Positions 8,858 to 17,858 of a stretch of 64,000 nucleotides of DNA are shown here, piece by piece (the first letter of the stretch is position 1; every line of letters begins with the position of its first letter). Where the stretch lies: the NCBI GenBank assembly GCA_000437215.1, contig FR898640.1:1-64000 (forward strand), in the 5' to 3' direction. This DNA is from Clostridium sp. CAG:440. Its GTDB lineage: Bacteria > Bacillota > Clostridia > TANB77 > CAG-508. The notes beneath the pieces were generated by a model. That model made no database searches. It saw only the letters and a list, made by a program, of their open reading frames with translations, and was not told the DNA's origin. The position numbers and the translations under genes are program-made.

Positions 8858-8888
8858 GTATAGAAAAGAGATTTCCCCTTTTCTATAC
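8858..8888 (-). other. Hairpin at the murA stop codon
   Basis: An 11-bp perfect inverted repeat (8858-8868 and 8878-8888) overlaps the last codons of murA and ends shortly before the ftsQ ribosome site. No U-run follows on the minus strand, so it looks more like an RNA-stability or partial-termination element inside the operon than a full terminator. Confidence 0.45.
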
Positions 8889-10130
8889 CATTTTTATATT
8901 TACTCCTAAGTTTTCTAATTTTTTATTAAGATTTTCATAGCCTCTTAGTATATACTCTATATTTTCTATAGTTGTTTCTCCTTTTGCTACAATCCCTGCT
9001 AATACTAATGCTGCTCCTCCTCTTAGATCTGTTGCATTAACATTTGCTCCATATAATTTTCTTGTTCCTTTTACAATTGCACTTTTTCCTTCTATTGTTA
9101 TTTTAGCTCCCATTCTTATTAATTCTTGAGTAAATTTATATCTACTTTCAAATATATTTTCTACAATTATTGATGTCCCTTTTGCTATTGTTAACATTGA
9201 TACAAATATTGATTGCATATCTGTTGGAAATCCTGGATATGGCATTGTTCTTATTTCTAGTGCTTTTAGTTTCTTTGGTGCTTTTAGTTCTATTTTGTCT
9301 TTTTCTAATTTTAGTTTACAGTTTGCTTCTTCTAACTTTGAAATTATTGGTGTTATATGGTTTATGTTTGTGTTTTCAATTATTATATTTCCTTGCGACA
9401 TTGCTGCTGCACATAAAAATGTTCCTGTTTCTATTCTGTCTGGCATTATATTGTAACTTACATCATTTAATTTTTTTACACCTTCTATTTGTATTTTGTT
9501 TGATCCTGCACCTTGAATTTTGGCTCCCATTTTGTTTAAAAAATTTTGTAAGTCTATTATTTCTGGTTCTCTTGCCGCATTATTTATTTGTGTTGTTCCT
9601 TCTCCTAAACAACTTGCAAGCATTATATTTTCCGTTGCTCCTACACTTGGAAAATCTAGGTCTATTTTTTCGCCTACTATTTTATCACATATGCAACTAA
9701 TATTTCCATAGTTTTTTGTAATATTTATTCCTAATTTTTCGAATCCTTTTAAATGCAAGTCTATTGGTCTAGTTCCTATATCACATCCTCCTGGATATGA
9801 AAATATAGCTTTTTGATATTTTCCAATTAAACTTCCTGCTAAAATTACAGATGAACGCATTTGTCTCATTAGGTCTTCTGGAATTTCATATTTTTTTATT
9901 TTTGATGTATCTATTATAATCTTATTATTCTTTTTTTCTACTTTTCCTCCTAAGTTTTTTAAAATTTCAAACATCATCTTGGTATCATGTATATTTGGTA
10001 CATTATATAATGTTGTTTTTCCTGCATTTAATATACTTGCTGCAATTATTGGGAGTGCTGCATTTTTTGAGCCTGATATTTTAACTTTTCCTTCTAACTT
10101 GTTTGATCCTTTTATTATGTATTTGGCCAT
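8883..10130 (-). CDS. murA: UDP-GlcNAc 1-carboxyvinyltransferase MurA
   Basis: First committed step of peptidoglycan precursor synthesis: transfers enolpyruvate from PEP to UDP-GlcNAc. About 415 residues. The N-terminus YIIKGSNKLEGKVKISGSKN is typical and binds substrate through the K-N pair; the loop GGCDIGTRPIDLHL around 115-130 occupies the place of the usual cysteine loop, with the catalytic position read as D in GCDIG, a form that in other MurA enzymes gives fosfomycin resistance. Start chosen at ATG 10128-10130 with AAGGTGG upstream rather than the in-frame GTG at 10148. Confidence 0.9.
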   Translation of the reverse strand: MAKYIIKGSNKLEGKVKISGSKNAALPIIAASILNAGKTTLYNVPNIHDTKMMFEILKNLGGKVEKKNNKIIIDTSKIKKYEIPEDLMRQMRSSVILAGSLIGKYQKAIFSYPGGCDIGTRPIDLHLKGFEKLGINITKNYGNISCICDKIVGEKIDLDFPSVGATENIMLASCLGEGTTQINNAAREPEIIDLQNFLNKMGAKIQGAGSNKIQIEGVKKLNDVSYNIMPDRIETGTFLCAAAMSQGNIIIENTNINHITPIISKLEEANCKLKLEKDKIELKAPKKLKALEIRTMPYPGFPTDMQSIFVSMLTIAKGTSIIVENIFESRYKFTQELIRMGAKITIEGKSAIVKGTRKLYGANVNATDLRGGAALVLAGIVAKGETTIENIEYILRGYENLNKKLENLGVNIKMV

Positions 10131-10200
10131 TTTTCTACCACCTTTCACGTTTTATTTTGCTATATATTATGTTTTCTTTACGTAAAAAGTGAATATTTTT

Positions 10201-11484
10201 TTATTTACTAAATTTCTTTATTAATTCTTCTACTGTAAGAGATTCTTTTTCACCTTTTTTGTTATCTTCTAATTCTATAATTTCCCCTTCTTGTTTATCT
10301 CCAATAACAATTATATATGGTGTTCCTAGTACCTTTGAATCCTTTATTTTTGCTCCTATTGTAAGATTTTCTCTATCATCTATTATACAACTAATTCCGC
10401 TATTATTTAATTTTGAATATACACTATTTGCAAATTTCATTTTTTCTTCATTTTCCACTTTTGGAATAATTTGAACTTTATATGGTGCAATATTTTCTGG
10501 TAATACAAATCCACATGGTCCCCATTTTTCATCATTTATTAAGCAATATTCATATAAAGCTGCAACAGTTCTACTAACTCCTATTCCATAGCATCCCATA
10601 TAATATAATGATTCTTTTCCATCTTTATTTATGTATTTTCCATTCATCATTTCAGAATATCTTGTACCTAATTGGAATATATGTCCTAATTCCATAGTTC
10701 TAATTTCTTTTAAATTTGATATGTCTTCTATTCCATATTCATTTTTTAAATATTCTTTATAGTCATCTCTTTCTAGTATTTCTGTATTTAATCCAATTCC
10801 TGTATTTTCATCATATAAAATTTTATCTTCACCTTGATTTGAAATTAGCATAAATTCTTCAGATTTTTTTCCTCCCATTGCTCCATTGTCAGCAACAATT
10901 GGAATTACTGGTAATCCTATTTTTTCAAATATTTCTAAAAATGCTTCCCTTACATTTTCATATGAATAAGCCATTTTTTCGCTATCAGTATCAAAACTAT
11001 ATGCATCAAGCATTGGAAAAGATTTTCCTCTTAATAAATATCCTCTTGTTCTTATTTCATTTCTGTATTTTTCTCCTATTTGATAGAATGTTGCTGGCAA
11101 TGTTTTATAAGATTTTAGCTTTTCCCTTGCAAATTCTAACATTGCTTCTTCACCAGTTGGTGCAAGACAAAATACACCTTTATTAGATTCAGTAATTAAC
11201 ATTGTTCCATCATTTACATATGTATCATATCTTCCTGAATTTTTCCATATTGTGTCTGGTTGCAATGTTGGAAGCAATACCTCTATGCATCCATGTTCAT
11301 TTAATGTATCTTGTATTATTTTTTCTATATTTCTTCTTACTAATAATGGAACATTATTATAACCAAATATTCCAGCACCATATTGTACTAGCTGACCTGT
11401 TTGTAATAAAATACTTTGCCCTGGGTACATTTCATCTATATTATTTAATTTGGTTGTTCCCATACCTGTTTGTGATAATTTCAT
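10201..11484 (-). CDS. proS: Prolyl-tRNA synthetase, short form
   Basis: Charges tRNA-Pro with proline. At 427 residues it is the short bacterial form that lacks the large editing insertion between class II motifs 2 and 3. Visible parts: motif 1 region (PLLVRRNIEKIIQDTL), motif 2 (TFYQIGEKYRNEIRTRGYLLRGK), motif 3 (MGCYGIGVSRTVAALYE) and a C-terminal anticodon-binding domain. It begins 17 bases after scpB. Editing of Ala-tRNA-Pro would need a separate YbaK-type protein, not seen here. Confidence 0.9.
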   Translation of the reverse strand: MKLSQTGMGTTKLNNIDEMYPGQSILLQTGQLVQYGAGIFGYNNVPLLVRRNIEKIIQDTLNEHGCIEVLLPTLQPDTIWKNSGRYDTYVNDGTMLITESNKGVFCLAPTGEEAMLEFAREKLKSYKTLPATFYQIGEKYRNEIRTRGYLLRGKSFPMLDAYSFDTDSEKMAYSYENVREAFLEIFEKIGLPVIPIVADNGAMGGKKSEEFMLISNQGEDKILYDENTGIGLNTEILERDDYKEYLKNEYGIEDISNLKEIRTMELGHIFQLGTRYSEMMNGKYINKDGKESLYYMGCYGIGVSRTVAALYEYCLINDEKWGPCGFVLPENIAPYKVQIIPKVENEEKMKFANSVYSKLNNSGISCIIDDRENLTIGAKIKDSKVLGTPYIIVIGDKQEGEIIELEDNKKGEKESLTVEELIKKFSK

Positions 11485-11501
11485 TAAAATTCCTTCTTTC
11501 T

Positions 11502-12149
11502 TTATTTATTATTGTCTATTTTATCTGTTTCCTCCCTTTCGGGCATTGGAGCCTCTATTGGTGTTATTTCTTTGCTTTCTTGCTTTGTATTTTCTTCTAT
11601 TAATTCATCTATAACAATTTGTCTATTCTCATCTAATTTAAATTTTGGTAATTGTGGCAATTCTTCTAAAGAACTGTAACCAAACATACGCAAAAAATCC
11701 TTACTTGTTTTATATGACATTGGTTTTCCTGGAAGGTCTAGTTTTCCTGCCTCTTCAATTACCCCATATTCTAATAATTTATATATGCAACCATCAACAT
11801 TAACCCCACGAATATTTTCAATTTCTGCCCTAGTAATGCGCGGATTATATGCAATTATTGACAATGTTTCTAACGCTGCATTTGACAAATTAGGTTTTGT
11901 TCTTTTATCTATAATTGGATAAATATATTCATGCAATTTCGTTTTTGTACATAATTGATATGAATTATCTATAGTAATTAATTCTATTCCTTTATTTGGA
12001 CTATTATAATCTTCTTTCATACTTTCAATAATTTGCTTAATATCATCTTTAGAAAGTTCTAAATTTAACATTAATTCATTTTCAGTTACTGGTCTTCCTG
12101 CTGCAAAAAGTATTGCTTCTATTATTGCTTTTGTTTGTTCAATTTCCAT
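11502..12149 (-). CDS. scpB: Segregation and condensation protein B
   Basis: A 215-residue ScpB with two winged-helix domains: the first (about 1-85) begins IEAILFAAGRPVTENEL, the second (about 90-165) contains TLSIIAYNPRITRAEIENIRGVNV, the most conserved stretch. ScpB with ScpA and SMC forms the bacterial condensin; smc lies in this window at 43946-47492. The C-terminal 45 residues are acidic and variable. No scpA is next to it, so the usual scpA-scpB pair is separated. Confidence 0.92.
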   Translation of the reverse strand: MEIEQTKAIIEAILFAAGRPVTENELMLNLELSKDDIKQIIESMKEDYNSPNKGIELITIDNSYQLCTKTKLHEYIYPIIDKRTKPNLSNAALETLSIIAYNPRITRAEIENIRGVNVDGCIYKLLEYGVIEEAGKLDLPGKPMSYKTSKDFLRMFGYSSLEELPQLPKFKLDENRQIVIDELIEENTKQESKEITPIEAPMPEREETDKIDNNK

Positions 12150-12286
12150 AATTTTTCCTACTTTTCATAAATTTACTTTCTATATTATCACACGATTTTG
12201 GCTTAATGTCAATAATTTGATTTTTTTCTTGTGTTTTTTATTTTTATATGCTAATATAAATTTAAATAAGTAGTGGAGGTTTTTTT

Positions 12287-12445
12287 ATGGAAGAAAACGA
12301 AAATAAAAAAGAAATAGAAATTGTTTCTGGCGATGGTTCAAATTTAGATATATCTCCTGTTTATGAGGATGTAAATACTTTAAGACCAAAGTCTAATGAT
12401 AAAAAGCCAAAAGATATAGTAATACCTGAACCAAAGAAGAAATAA
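12287..12445 (+). CDS. Small hydrophilic ORF, 52 residues
   Basis: ATG at 12287 is preceded by GTGGAGG, and the reading frame gives a highly charged peptide beginning MEENENKKEIEIV and ending PEPKKK. It has no membrane segment or known domain. A palindromic repeat begins immediately after the stop codon. Its style resembles the 39-residue ORF on the opposite strand at 12540-12659. A real gene is plausible because of the ribosome site; function is unknown. Confidence 0.45.
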   Translation: MEENENKKEIEIVSGDGSNLDISPVYEDVNTLRPKSNDKKPKDIVIPEPKKK

Positions 12446-12501
12446 AAATTGCCACCGGTTCCGGGTTGCCACCGGTTCCGGGTTTAAATGGCAATTTTTA
12501 T
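12446..12501. repeat. Palindromic CCGG repeat, 1.5 units
   Basis: One complete and one truncated copy of the roughly 30-bp unit that starts TTGCCACCGGTTCCGGG and ends TTTAAATGGCAA. The ends TTGCCA/TGGCAA pair, and the inside CCGGTTCCGG is itself an inverted repeat. The same unit is found at 15371-15608, 50795-51052, 52528-52597 and 62159-62380. Confidence 0.8.
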
Positions 12502-12539
12502 TTCAATTTTAACTCCTTTGGGTTGGTTGGGTATAGCTC

Positions 12540-12659
12540 TTATTGTTTTTCAGGTTCTATATCTTCTTTTTGTGGTGGTTTTGGATTTTGAGTATCATCT
12601 AATAAGGCTTCATTTGGTATTTTATTTTCTTCATTATTTTTTTCTTTTATTTCTTGCAT
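12540..12659 (-). CDS. 39-residue acidic ORF, possible kinase remnant
   Basis: Reads MQEIKEKNNEENKIPNEA and ends PEPEKQ-like (DIEPEKQ). It overlaps the 3' end of the decayed response regulator in another frame. It has no clear ribosome site, so it may be the variable C-terminal tail of a histidine kinase that once followed the regulator, left behind after a deletion. Weakly supported as a gene. Confidence 0.25.
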   Translation of the reverse strand: MQEIKEKNNEENKIPNEALLDDTQNPKPPQKEDIEPEKQ

Positions 12660-13228
12660 ATACTTCTACAACATTTGTTGTTGTCTCACTATTAAATCCC
12701 CATATTTTATCAAAAATTTGCTCTTTAGTTATTATTTTATCTTTATAATTTATAAGATATTCAAGCATGTCAAATTGTTTTCCTTGAAGTGTTATTTCTT
12801 TATTTTCAATATATGCTTTTCTTGAACTTAGATCTAGTTTCATATTTTCAAAAATCAATTCATTTTTTATATATGTTCTATTATTTCTTCTTATCATTGC
12901 TTCAATTCTTGCAATTAGCTCTTCTTTTTCAAATGGTTTTACTATCTGCACCTATATTAAATCCTCTTACTTTATCTTCTAGAGCATCTTTTGCAGTTAA
13001 AATCAATACAGGTGTATATATATGTTTTTTTCTAAGTTCAGCCAAAACCTCATATCCATTCATAATTGGCATCATTAAGTCTAAAATTATTACATCATAT
13101 ATATCCTGGGTTGCAAATAAAACTCCTTCTTGTCCATCATATGCTTGTTAAACACTATATTTACCTTTTATACATTGCTTTATTGTATCTGATAAAATTT
13201 TGTCATCTTCTACTATTAAAACCCGCAT
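12634..13228 (-). pseudogene. Decayed OmpR-family response regulator
   Basis: Begins MRVLIVEDDKILSD and continues through a receiver domain with the phosphorylatable aspartate in IILDLMMPIMNG and a winged-helix start (ITLQGKQFDMLEYLI). It is broken three ways: an in-frame TAA at about codon 27, an apparent 8-base loss in the segment that should read GADDYIVKPF, and loss of the last part of the DNA-binding domain after VVEVY. No intact histidine kinase follows. Codon 2 is CGG read as arginine, one of the few such codons in the window. Confidence 0.85.
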
Positions 13229-13339
13229 ACTAAATTTCCTCATCTTTCTTTTATATCTTACAATATTATTATAAATTTACAATCTTAAAATTTGCTTAAA
13301 AAATACTAATATTAAAATTTAAATAAATTACACCATATT

Positions 13340-15283
13340 CTATTTTTTATGTTTAAACTCCACATATTGGATGTTATTATATATAAATTCAACTAATTTT
13401 TCCAGGTCATTTAAATTACTGTTCATATCTGATATTTCTACATATGATAAAGCTCCCCCTAATGAAAGTTTTTGAAATTCATTTTCAAAACTTAACCTTT
13501 TTAATACATCCATTTTTTCTCTATCATCTAAATGATATGAATTTGTATAATAACCTTTATCTGTAACATCACTTATAATACCAAATCTTTCTTTATCAAT
13601 TTTTGCAAATCTATAACTTAGACTTTTTGATGGAATTCCATATAATCCAAAACCTAATCCTGTTTCTTTTTTCCACCTTTTGGTTGTTTCTTCTAATTTT
13701 TTCATTACTTTTATAGCAAAATCATGTCCTTCTGAAGTTGTATGTGATACTCCCTTCATCAATCTGGTTACTTCATATATTCCAATATACCCTAATGATA
13801 TTGTAGAATAGCCATCTTTCAATAATTCATCTATTTTTTGCCCTGATTTCAAGCGCGCAATTGCTCCATACTTCCAATGAATTGGACTTGTATCTGACAA
13901 AGTTCCAATTAATGCATAATGTCTGCACATTAAAGCTTCATAGCATATATCTAGTCTTTCATCTAGCAATTTCCAAAATTTTTCTTCATCTCCATCTGAA
14001 ACAATTGCTATTTGTGGTAAATTAATACTAACTACTCCTTGGTTAAATCTTCCTTCAAATTTATAGTTTCCATCTTTGCTTTTAAATGGCAATAAAAAAT
14101 TGCTACTTCCCATTGGACTAAACACATTGCCATCATAATTTTCACGCATCTTTTTTGCTGATATGCAAGATGGTTGCAATCTTTTTTGTATGCACTTTGT
14201 TGCAAGTTTTGTTATATAGTCATATTTCCCCCCTTTTAGGCAATTATGTTCATATAATACATATACAAGCTTTGGAAATACTGGACTTACATCTTCTCCT
14301 TTTTCATTTTTCATCCCATCATATCTTTGTTTTAATATTTCTTCAATAATCATTGCATTTTCTTTTAAATATTTATTTTCTTCATCTAAATTCAAAAACA
14401 AAGTTACATTTGGTACTTTACCATTTGTTGTCATTAATGTATTTAATTGATATTGCATTGTTTGAACTCCTGAAATAAGTTCGGCTTGCAGGCTTTGATT
14501 TGCTATATCTTCTATAATGTCATCTGATAATTTTCCATTATATTTTTCCTCTAATTTATTTTTTAATTTAATATAACTCTTTCTTAAATATTTTCCTAAA
14601 CACTTAATATCAACAGATTGTTCACCATATTGATTACTTGCAACCGCAGCAATTATTTGACTTGTAACAATACATGCTACTTTAAAACTTTTAGGTGTTT
14701 CAATTAATTTTCCATTTATTACAGTGCCATTATCTAGCATATCTTCTAAATTTATCAAACAGCAATTAAAAATAGGTTGCAAAAAATAGCCTGTATCATG
14801 AAAATGTAATATTCCTTCTTCATGTGCTTTAGTAATTTTTTCAGGCAATAACATTCTTTTGGTTAAATCTTTTGATACCTCTCCTGCAATATAATCCCTT
14901 TGGGTAGATGCTAAAACAGCATCTTTATTTGAATTTGGACCTTGATTAGAAATTTCTTTATTTTGATTTTTAATTAATCCTAATATTGATTCATCTGTTG
15001 TATTAGACTTTCTAACAAGTGCTCTTGTATATCTATAAACAATATATTTTTTTGCAAGCTCATACTTATGTATTTCCATTAATTTTTCTTCAATAATATC
15101 TTGTATATCTTCTACTAACATTCTTTTTTTATTTAAGTCTTCAATATATTTAACTATTTCTTTTATTTCTTCATTAGTTGCTCTTTTAGTCTGCATTACT
15201 TCCTGGTTTGCCTTTTGAATTGCAACTACTATTTTTTCTTTATTATAATCAACTACTCTTCCATCTCTTTTTATTACCTTCAT
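13340..15283 (-). CDS. nrdD: Anaerobic ribonucleotide reductase, lacking glycyl-radical tail
   Basis: Class III reductase making dNTPs without oxygen. An ATP-cone fills about residues 1-95, followed by the catalytic barrel with FNCCLINLEDML, GVVSINLPQIAI and SVDIKCLGKYL. The protein stops at 647 residues right after IEFIYNNIQ-like sequence (VEFIYNNIQYVEFKHKK). Family members continue with a CxxC...CxxC zinc site and the RxCGY glycyl-radical loop, which are both missing, and the next 100 bases do not encode them in any frame I could see. Start at ATG 15281-15283, eight bases after GGAGG. Either inactive or helped by a separate radical domain; no nrdG nearby. Confidence 0.8.
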   Translation of the reverse strand: MKVIKRDGRVVDYNKEKIVVAIQKANQEVMQTKRATNEEIKEIVKYIEDLNKKRMLVEDIQDIIEEKLMEIHKYELAKKYIVYRYTRALVRKSNTTDESILGLIKNQNKEISNQGPNSNKDAVLASTQRDYIAGEVSKDLTKRMLLPEKITKAHEEGILHFHDTGYFLQPIFNCCLINLEDMLDNGTVINGKLIETPKSFKVACIVTSQIIAAVASNQYGEQSVDIKCLGKYLRKSYIKLKNKLEEKYNGKLSDDIIEDIANQSLQAELISGVQTMQYQLNTLMTTNGKVPNVTLFLNLDEENKYLKENAMIIEEILKQRYDGMKNEKGEDVSPVFPKLVYVLYEHNCLKGGKYDYITKLATKCIQKRLQPSCISAKKMRENYDGNVFSPMGSSNFLLPFKSKDGNYKFEGRFNQGVVSINLPQIAIVSDGDEEKFWKLLDERLDICYEALMCRHYALIGTLSDTSPIHWKYGAIARLKSGQKIDELLKDGYSTISLGYIGIYEVTRLMKGVSHTTSEGHDFAIKVMKKLEETTKRWKKETGLGFGLYGIPSKSLSYRFAKIDKERFGIISDVTDKGYYTNSYHLDDREKMDVLKRLSFENEFQKLSLGGALSYVEISDMNSNLNDLEKLVEFIYNNIQYVEFKHKK

Positions 15284-15370
15284 TTTCACTGCCTCCTTTG
15301 TTATACTTGTTAATTATATAGTATTTACTCATGTTTTTTAGTTGCAATTGCAACTTTTTTAAAATTTAAA

Positions 15371-15608
15371 AATTGCCACCGGTGCCACCGGTTCCGGGTT
15401 TGGATGGCAATATATATTTATTTTGATGTACCGCGTAAGCGACCAAACGAGTGCTTTAGCACGAGTGCGAATTGGAGCAACCAACATATAAATATAAAAT
15501 TTAGTTGGTTGCGACACCAAGGTACAAAAATAAATATTATTGCCATCCAAACCCGGAACCATTGACAATTTATTGCCATTTAAACCCGGAACCGGTGGCA
15601 ATTTTTTT
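15371..15608. repeat. Long-hairpin dispersed element, copy A
   Basis: Outer inverted CCGG-repeat units (15371-15412 and 15539-15608) flank A+T arms and a conserved core at 15428-15525. The core begins GTACCGCGTAAGCG and ends GACACCAAGGTAC. It contains CGC-GTAA-GCG, GTGC-TTTA-GCAC and GCAACCAAC...GTTGGTTGC hairpins. The core is shared with copies B (50795-51052) and C (62159-62380). It lies between the divergent nrdD and por operon and fills most of the 417-base gap there. No transposase inside; MITE-like. Confidence 0.8.
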
Positions 15609-15633
15609 CGACTCCTTTGTATAGTTTTTTCAC

Positions 15634-15662
15634 TTGACATTAGCGGCTTTTAAGAATATACT
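15634..15662 (+). promoter_or_regulatory. Promoter of the por operon
   Basis: TTGACA (15634-15639) and TATACT (15657-15662) with a 17-base spacer, followed by a short leader and AAAGGAGG before the ATG at 15701. It lies just outside the right end of repeat element A. Confidence 0.75.
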
Positions 15663-15700
15663 TAATGCATAATTTTATATTTAAAGGAGGCAATATAAAA

Positions 15701-16282
15701 ATGAATAACCTAATAGAAATAAGATGGCATGGTAGAGGCGGTCAAGGTGCAAAAACAGCATCATTACTTTTAGCAGATGCTGCATTTAATACTGGAAAAT
15801 ACATTCAAGGATTTCCTGAATATGGACCAGAAAGAATGGGAGCACCAATTACAGCATATAACAGAATAAGTGATTGTCCTATTACTATACATAGCAATAT
15901 ATATGAACCTGACTATGTTGTTGTTGTTGATGACACACTATTAGAAACAGTTGACGTTACAGCAGGTCTAAAAGAAACTGGTGCAATCGTTATTAATACA
16001 ACAAAAGATGAAAATTACTTAAAAAATGCTTTACATGGCTACAATGGTAATATCTATACAATTGATGCAAGAAAGGTATCTATGGAAACTTTAGGAAAAT
16101 ATTTTCCAAATACTCCTATGCTTGCTGCAATAGTAAAAGTTTCACATATAATGTCAGACGAAGAATTGCTAAATGACATGGAAGGCTCTTTTAAACATAA
16201 ATTTGCTAAAAAGCCTGAAGTTATCGATGGAAATATGAAAGCTTTAAAAATGGCTTTAAATGAAGTTAAAAAAATTAACTAA
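15701..16282 (+). CDS. porC: Pyruvate:ferredoxin oxidoreductase gamma subunit
   Basis: A 193-residue gamma subunit of the four-subunit 2-oxoacid oxidoreductases. It opens with IRWHGRGGQGAKTASLLLA, the glycine-rich signature of this subunit, and FPEYGPERMGAPI follows near 43. Start at 15701 is fixed by AAAGGAGG; a frame running further upstream lacks a ribosome site. With the next three genes it makes acetyl-CoA from pyruvate, passing electrons to ferredoxin. A 2-ketoisovalerate enzyme is the main alternative for this family. Confidence 0.9.
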   Translation: MNNLIEIRWHGRGGQGAKTASLLLADAAFNTGKYIQGFPEYGPERMGAPITAYNRISDCPITIHSNIYEPDYVVVVDDTLLETVDVTAGLKETGAIVINTTKDENYLKNALHGYNGNIYTIDARKVSMETLGKYFPNTPMLAAIVKVSHIMSDEELLNDMEGSFKHKFAKKPEVIDGNMKALKMALNEVKKIN

Positions 16283-16368
16283 GTAAACTTAAATTAACTA
16301 AATTTATAAAATATTAACAGTTTATAGGTATCTTAAAACCTAAATTTATTATACAAGGTGGATTTAAA

Positions 16369-16665
16369 ATGTGTGATATAAATTCAAAAACACCTATGGA
16401 AAAATTAACAATAGGTGGAAATATTTATAAAGCAGGAAACGCAAGAAAATTTAAAACAGGCGATTGGAGAAGCTTAAAACCAATTTTCAACTCAGAAAAA
16501 TGCAAACAATGTGGCTTATGTTTTCCTGTTTGCCCAGAAGACTCAATTCCGGTAAACAAAGATTTAAAAAGAGAAGATTTTGATTATGATTTTTGTAAAG
16601 GTTGCGGAGTTTGTGCAAAAGTATGCCCATTTGGAGCAATTACAATGAAGGAAGAAGGTGTTTAA
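16369..16665 (+). CDS. porD: Pyruvate:ferredoxin oxidoreductase delta subunit
   Basis: A 98-residue ferredoxin-like subunit. Two [4Fe-4S] motifs are visible: CKQCGLCFPVCP near residue 45 and CKGCGVCAKVCP near 75. The N-terminal 40 residues hold the GDWRSLKP stretch typical of delta subunits. It carries electrons from the TPP centre to soluble ferredoxin. It starts 86 bases after porC with GGTGG as ribosome site, and ends two bases before the alpha subunit. Confidence 0.92.
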   Translation: MCDINSKTPMEKLTIGGNIYKAGNARKFKTGDWRSLKPIFNSEKCKQCGLCFPVCPEDSIPVNKDLKREDFDYDFCKGCGVCAKVCPFGAITMKEEGV

Positions 16666-16667
16666 AA

Positions 16668-17858
16668 ATGAGTATTAGAGAAAGATTAAGTGGTAATGAA
16701 GCATCTGCAACAGCCATGAAACAAATTAATCCTGATGTTGTAGCAGCATTCCCTATTACACCATCTACAGAAATACCTCAATATTTTTCAACATTTGTTG
16801 CAAATGGAACTGTTGATACAGAATTTGTTGCAGTTGAAAGCGAGCATAGTGCAATGAGTGCCTGTATAGGTGCTGAAGCTGCTGGTGCAAGGGCAATGAC
16901 AGCAACATCTGCAAATGGTTTATCTTTAATGTGGGAAATGATTTACATCGCATCAAGTTTACGTCTTCCTATAGTTTTATCATTAGTAAACAGAGCTGTG
17001 TCTGGTCCATTAAACATACATAATGACCACTCTGATGCAATGGGAGTTCGTGATAGTGGATGGATTATGCTATTTTCAGAAAATAACCAAGAAGCATATG
17101 ACAATACATTAATGGCACATAGAATTGCAGAACATAAAGATGTTATGCTTCCAATTATGATATGCCAAGATGGTTTTATAACATCACATTCAATTGAAAA
17201 TATTGAACTTGAAGAAGATGAAAAAGTAAAAGAATTTGTTGGAACATATAAACCAGAACATTATTTATTAAATAAAAAAGAACCAATTGCAATAGGACCA
17301 TTAGACTTACAAGCATATCTTTTTGAACACAAAGCACAACAAGCAAAAGCAATGGAAGCTGCTAAGGATGTTATTTTAGAAGTAGCTAAAGATTTTGAAA
17401 AAATGACAGGTAGAAAATACGGACTATTTGAAGAATATAAATTAGATGATGCAGAAATTGCAATTGTTTGTATGAATTCTACAGCTGGAACAACAAAATT
17501 TGTTGTAGACAAATTAAGAGAAAATGGAATTAAAGCAGGTTTATTAAAAATAAGAGTTTATAGACCATTTCCAGGAAAAGAAGTTGCAAAAGCCCTATCA
17601 CATTTAAAAGCTGTTGCAGTACTTGATAAATCTGATTCTTTAAATGCTATTGGAGGTGCATTATTTGAAGATGTTTCTTCTAGTATGTATGTAAATAATT
17701 TTCATGTTCCAATGGTAAATTATATCTATGGAATTGGTGGTAGAGATACAACTTCTGAACAAATAGAATCTGTATACAATGATTTAATAAATATAGTAAA
17801 TACTAAAAAAATAGATAATCCTTATAGATATTTAGGATTAAGAATGGAGGAAAAATAA
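16668..17858 (+). CDS. porA: Pyruvate:ferredoxin oxidoreductase alpha subunit
   Basis: A 396-residue alpha subunit with the pyrimidine-binding TPP domain (NEASATAMKQINPDVVAAFPITP at the start, kept below family length variation) and the transketolase C-terminal domain containing RVYRPFPGKEVAKAL. AVESEHSAMSACIGAEAAGA near 57 is a hallmark. I start it at ATG 16668, just after the porD stop, rather than at an upstream in-frame start that would overlap porD. It pairs with PorB to form the active site. Confidence 0.92.
   Translation: MSIRERLSGNEASATAMKQINPDVVAAFPITPSTEIPQYFSTFVANGTVDTEFVAVESEHSAMSACIGAEAAGARAMTATSANGLSLMWEMIYIASSLRLPIVLSLVNRAVSGPLNIHNDHSDAMGVRDSGWIMLFSENNQEAYDNTLMAHRIAEHKDVMLPIMICQDGFITSHSIENIELEEDEKVKEFVGTYKPEHYLLNKKEPIAIGPLDLQAYLFEHKAQQAKAMEAAKDVILEVAKDFEKMTGRKYGLFEEYKLDDAEIAIVCMNSTAGTTKFVVDKLRENGIKAGLLKIRVYRPFPGKEVAKALSHLKAVAVLDKSDSLNAIGGALFEDVSSSMYVNNFHVPMVNYIYGIGGRDTTSEQIESVYNDLINIVNTKKIDNPYRYLGLRMEEK

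Noticed and set aside
9170..9700. Long plus-strand ORFs opposite murA, ftsZ, smc and mfd
   Set aside because: They are antisense frames of well-supported genes, rich in L, F and S from A+T-rich complements, with no ribosome sites.
15359..15640. 93-residue ORF across the repeat element
   Set aside because: It is read through repeat DNA and has no ribosome site or family match.
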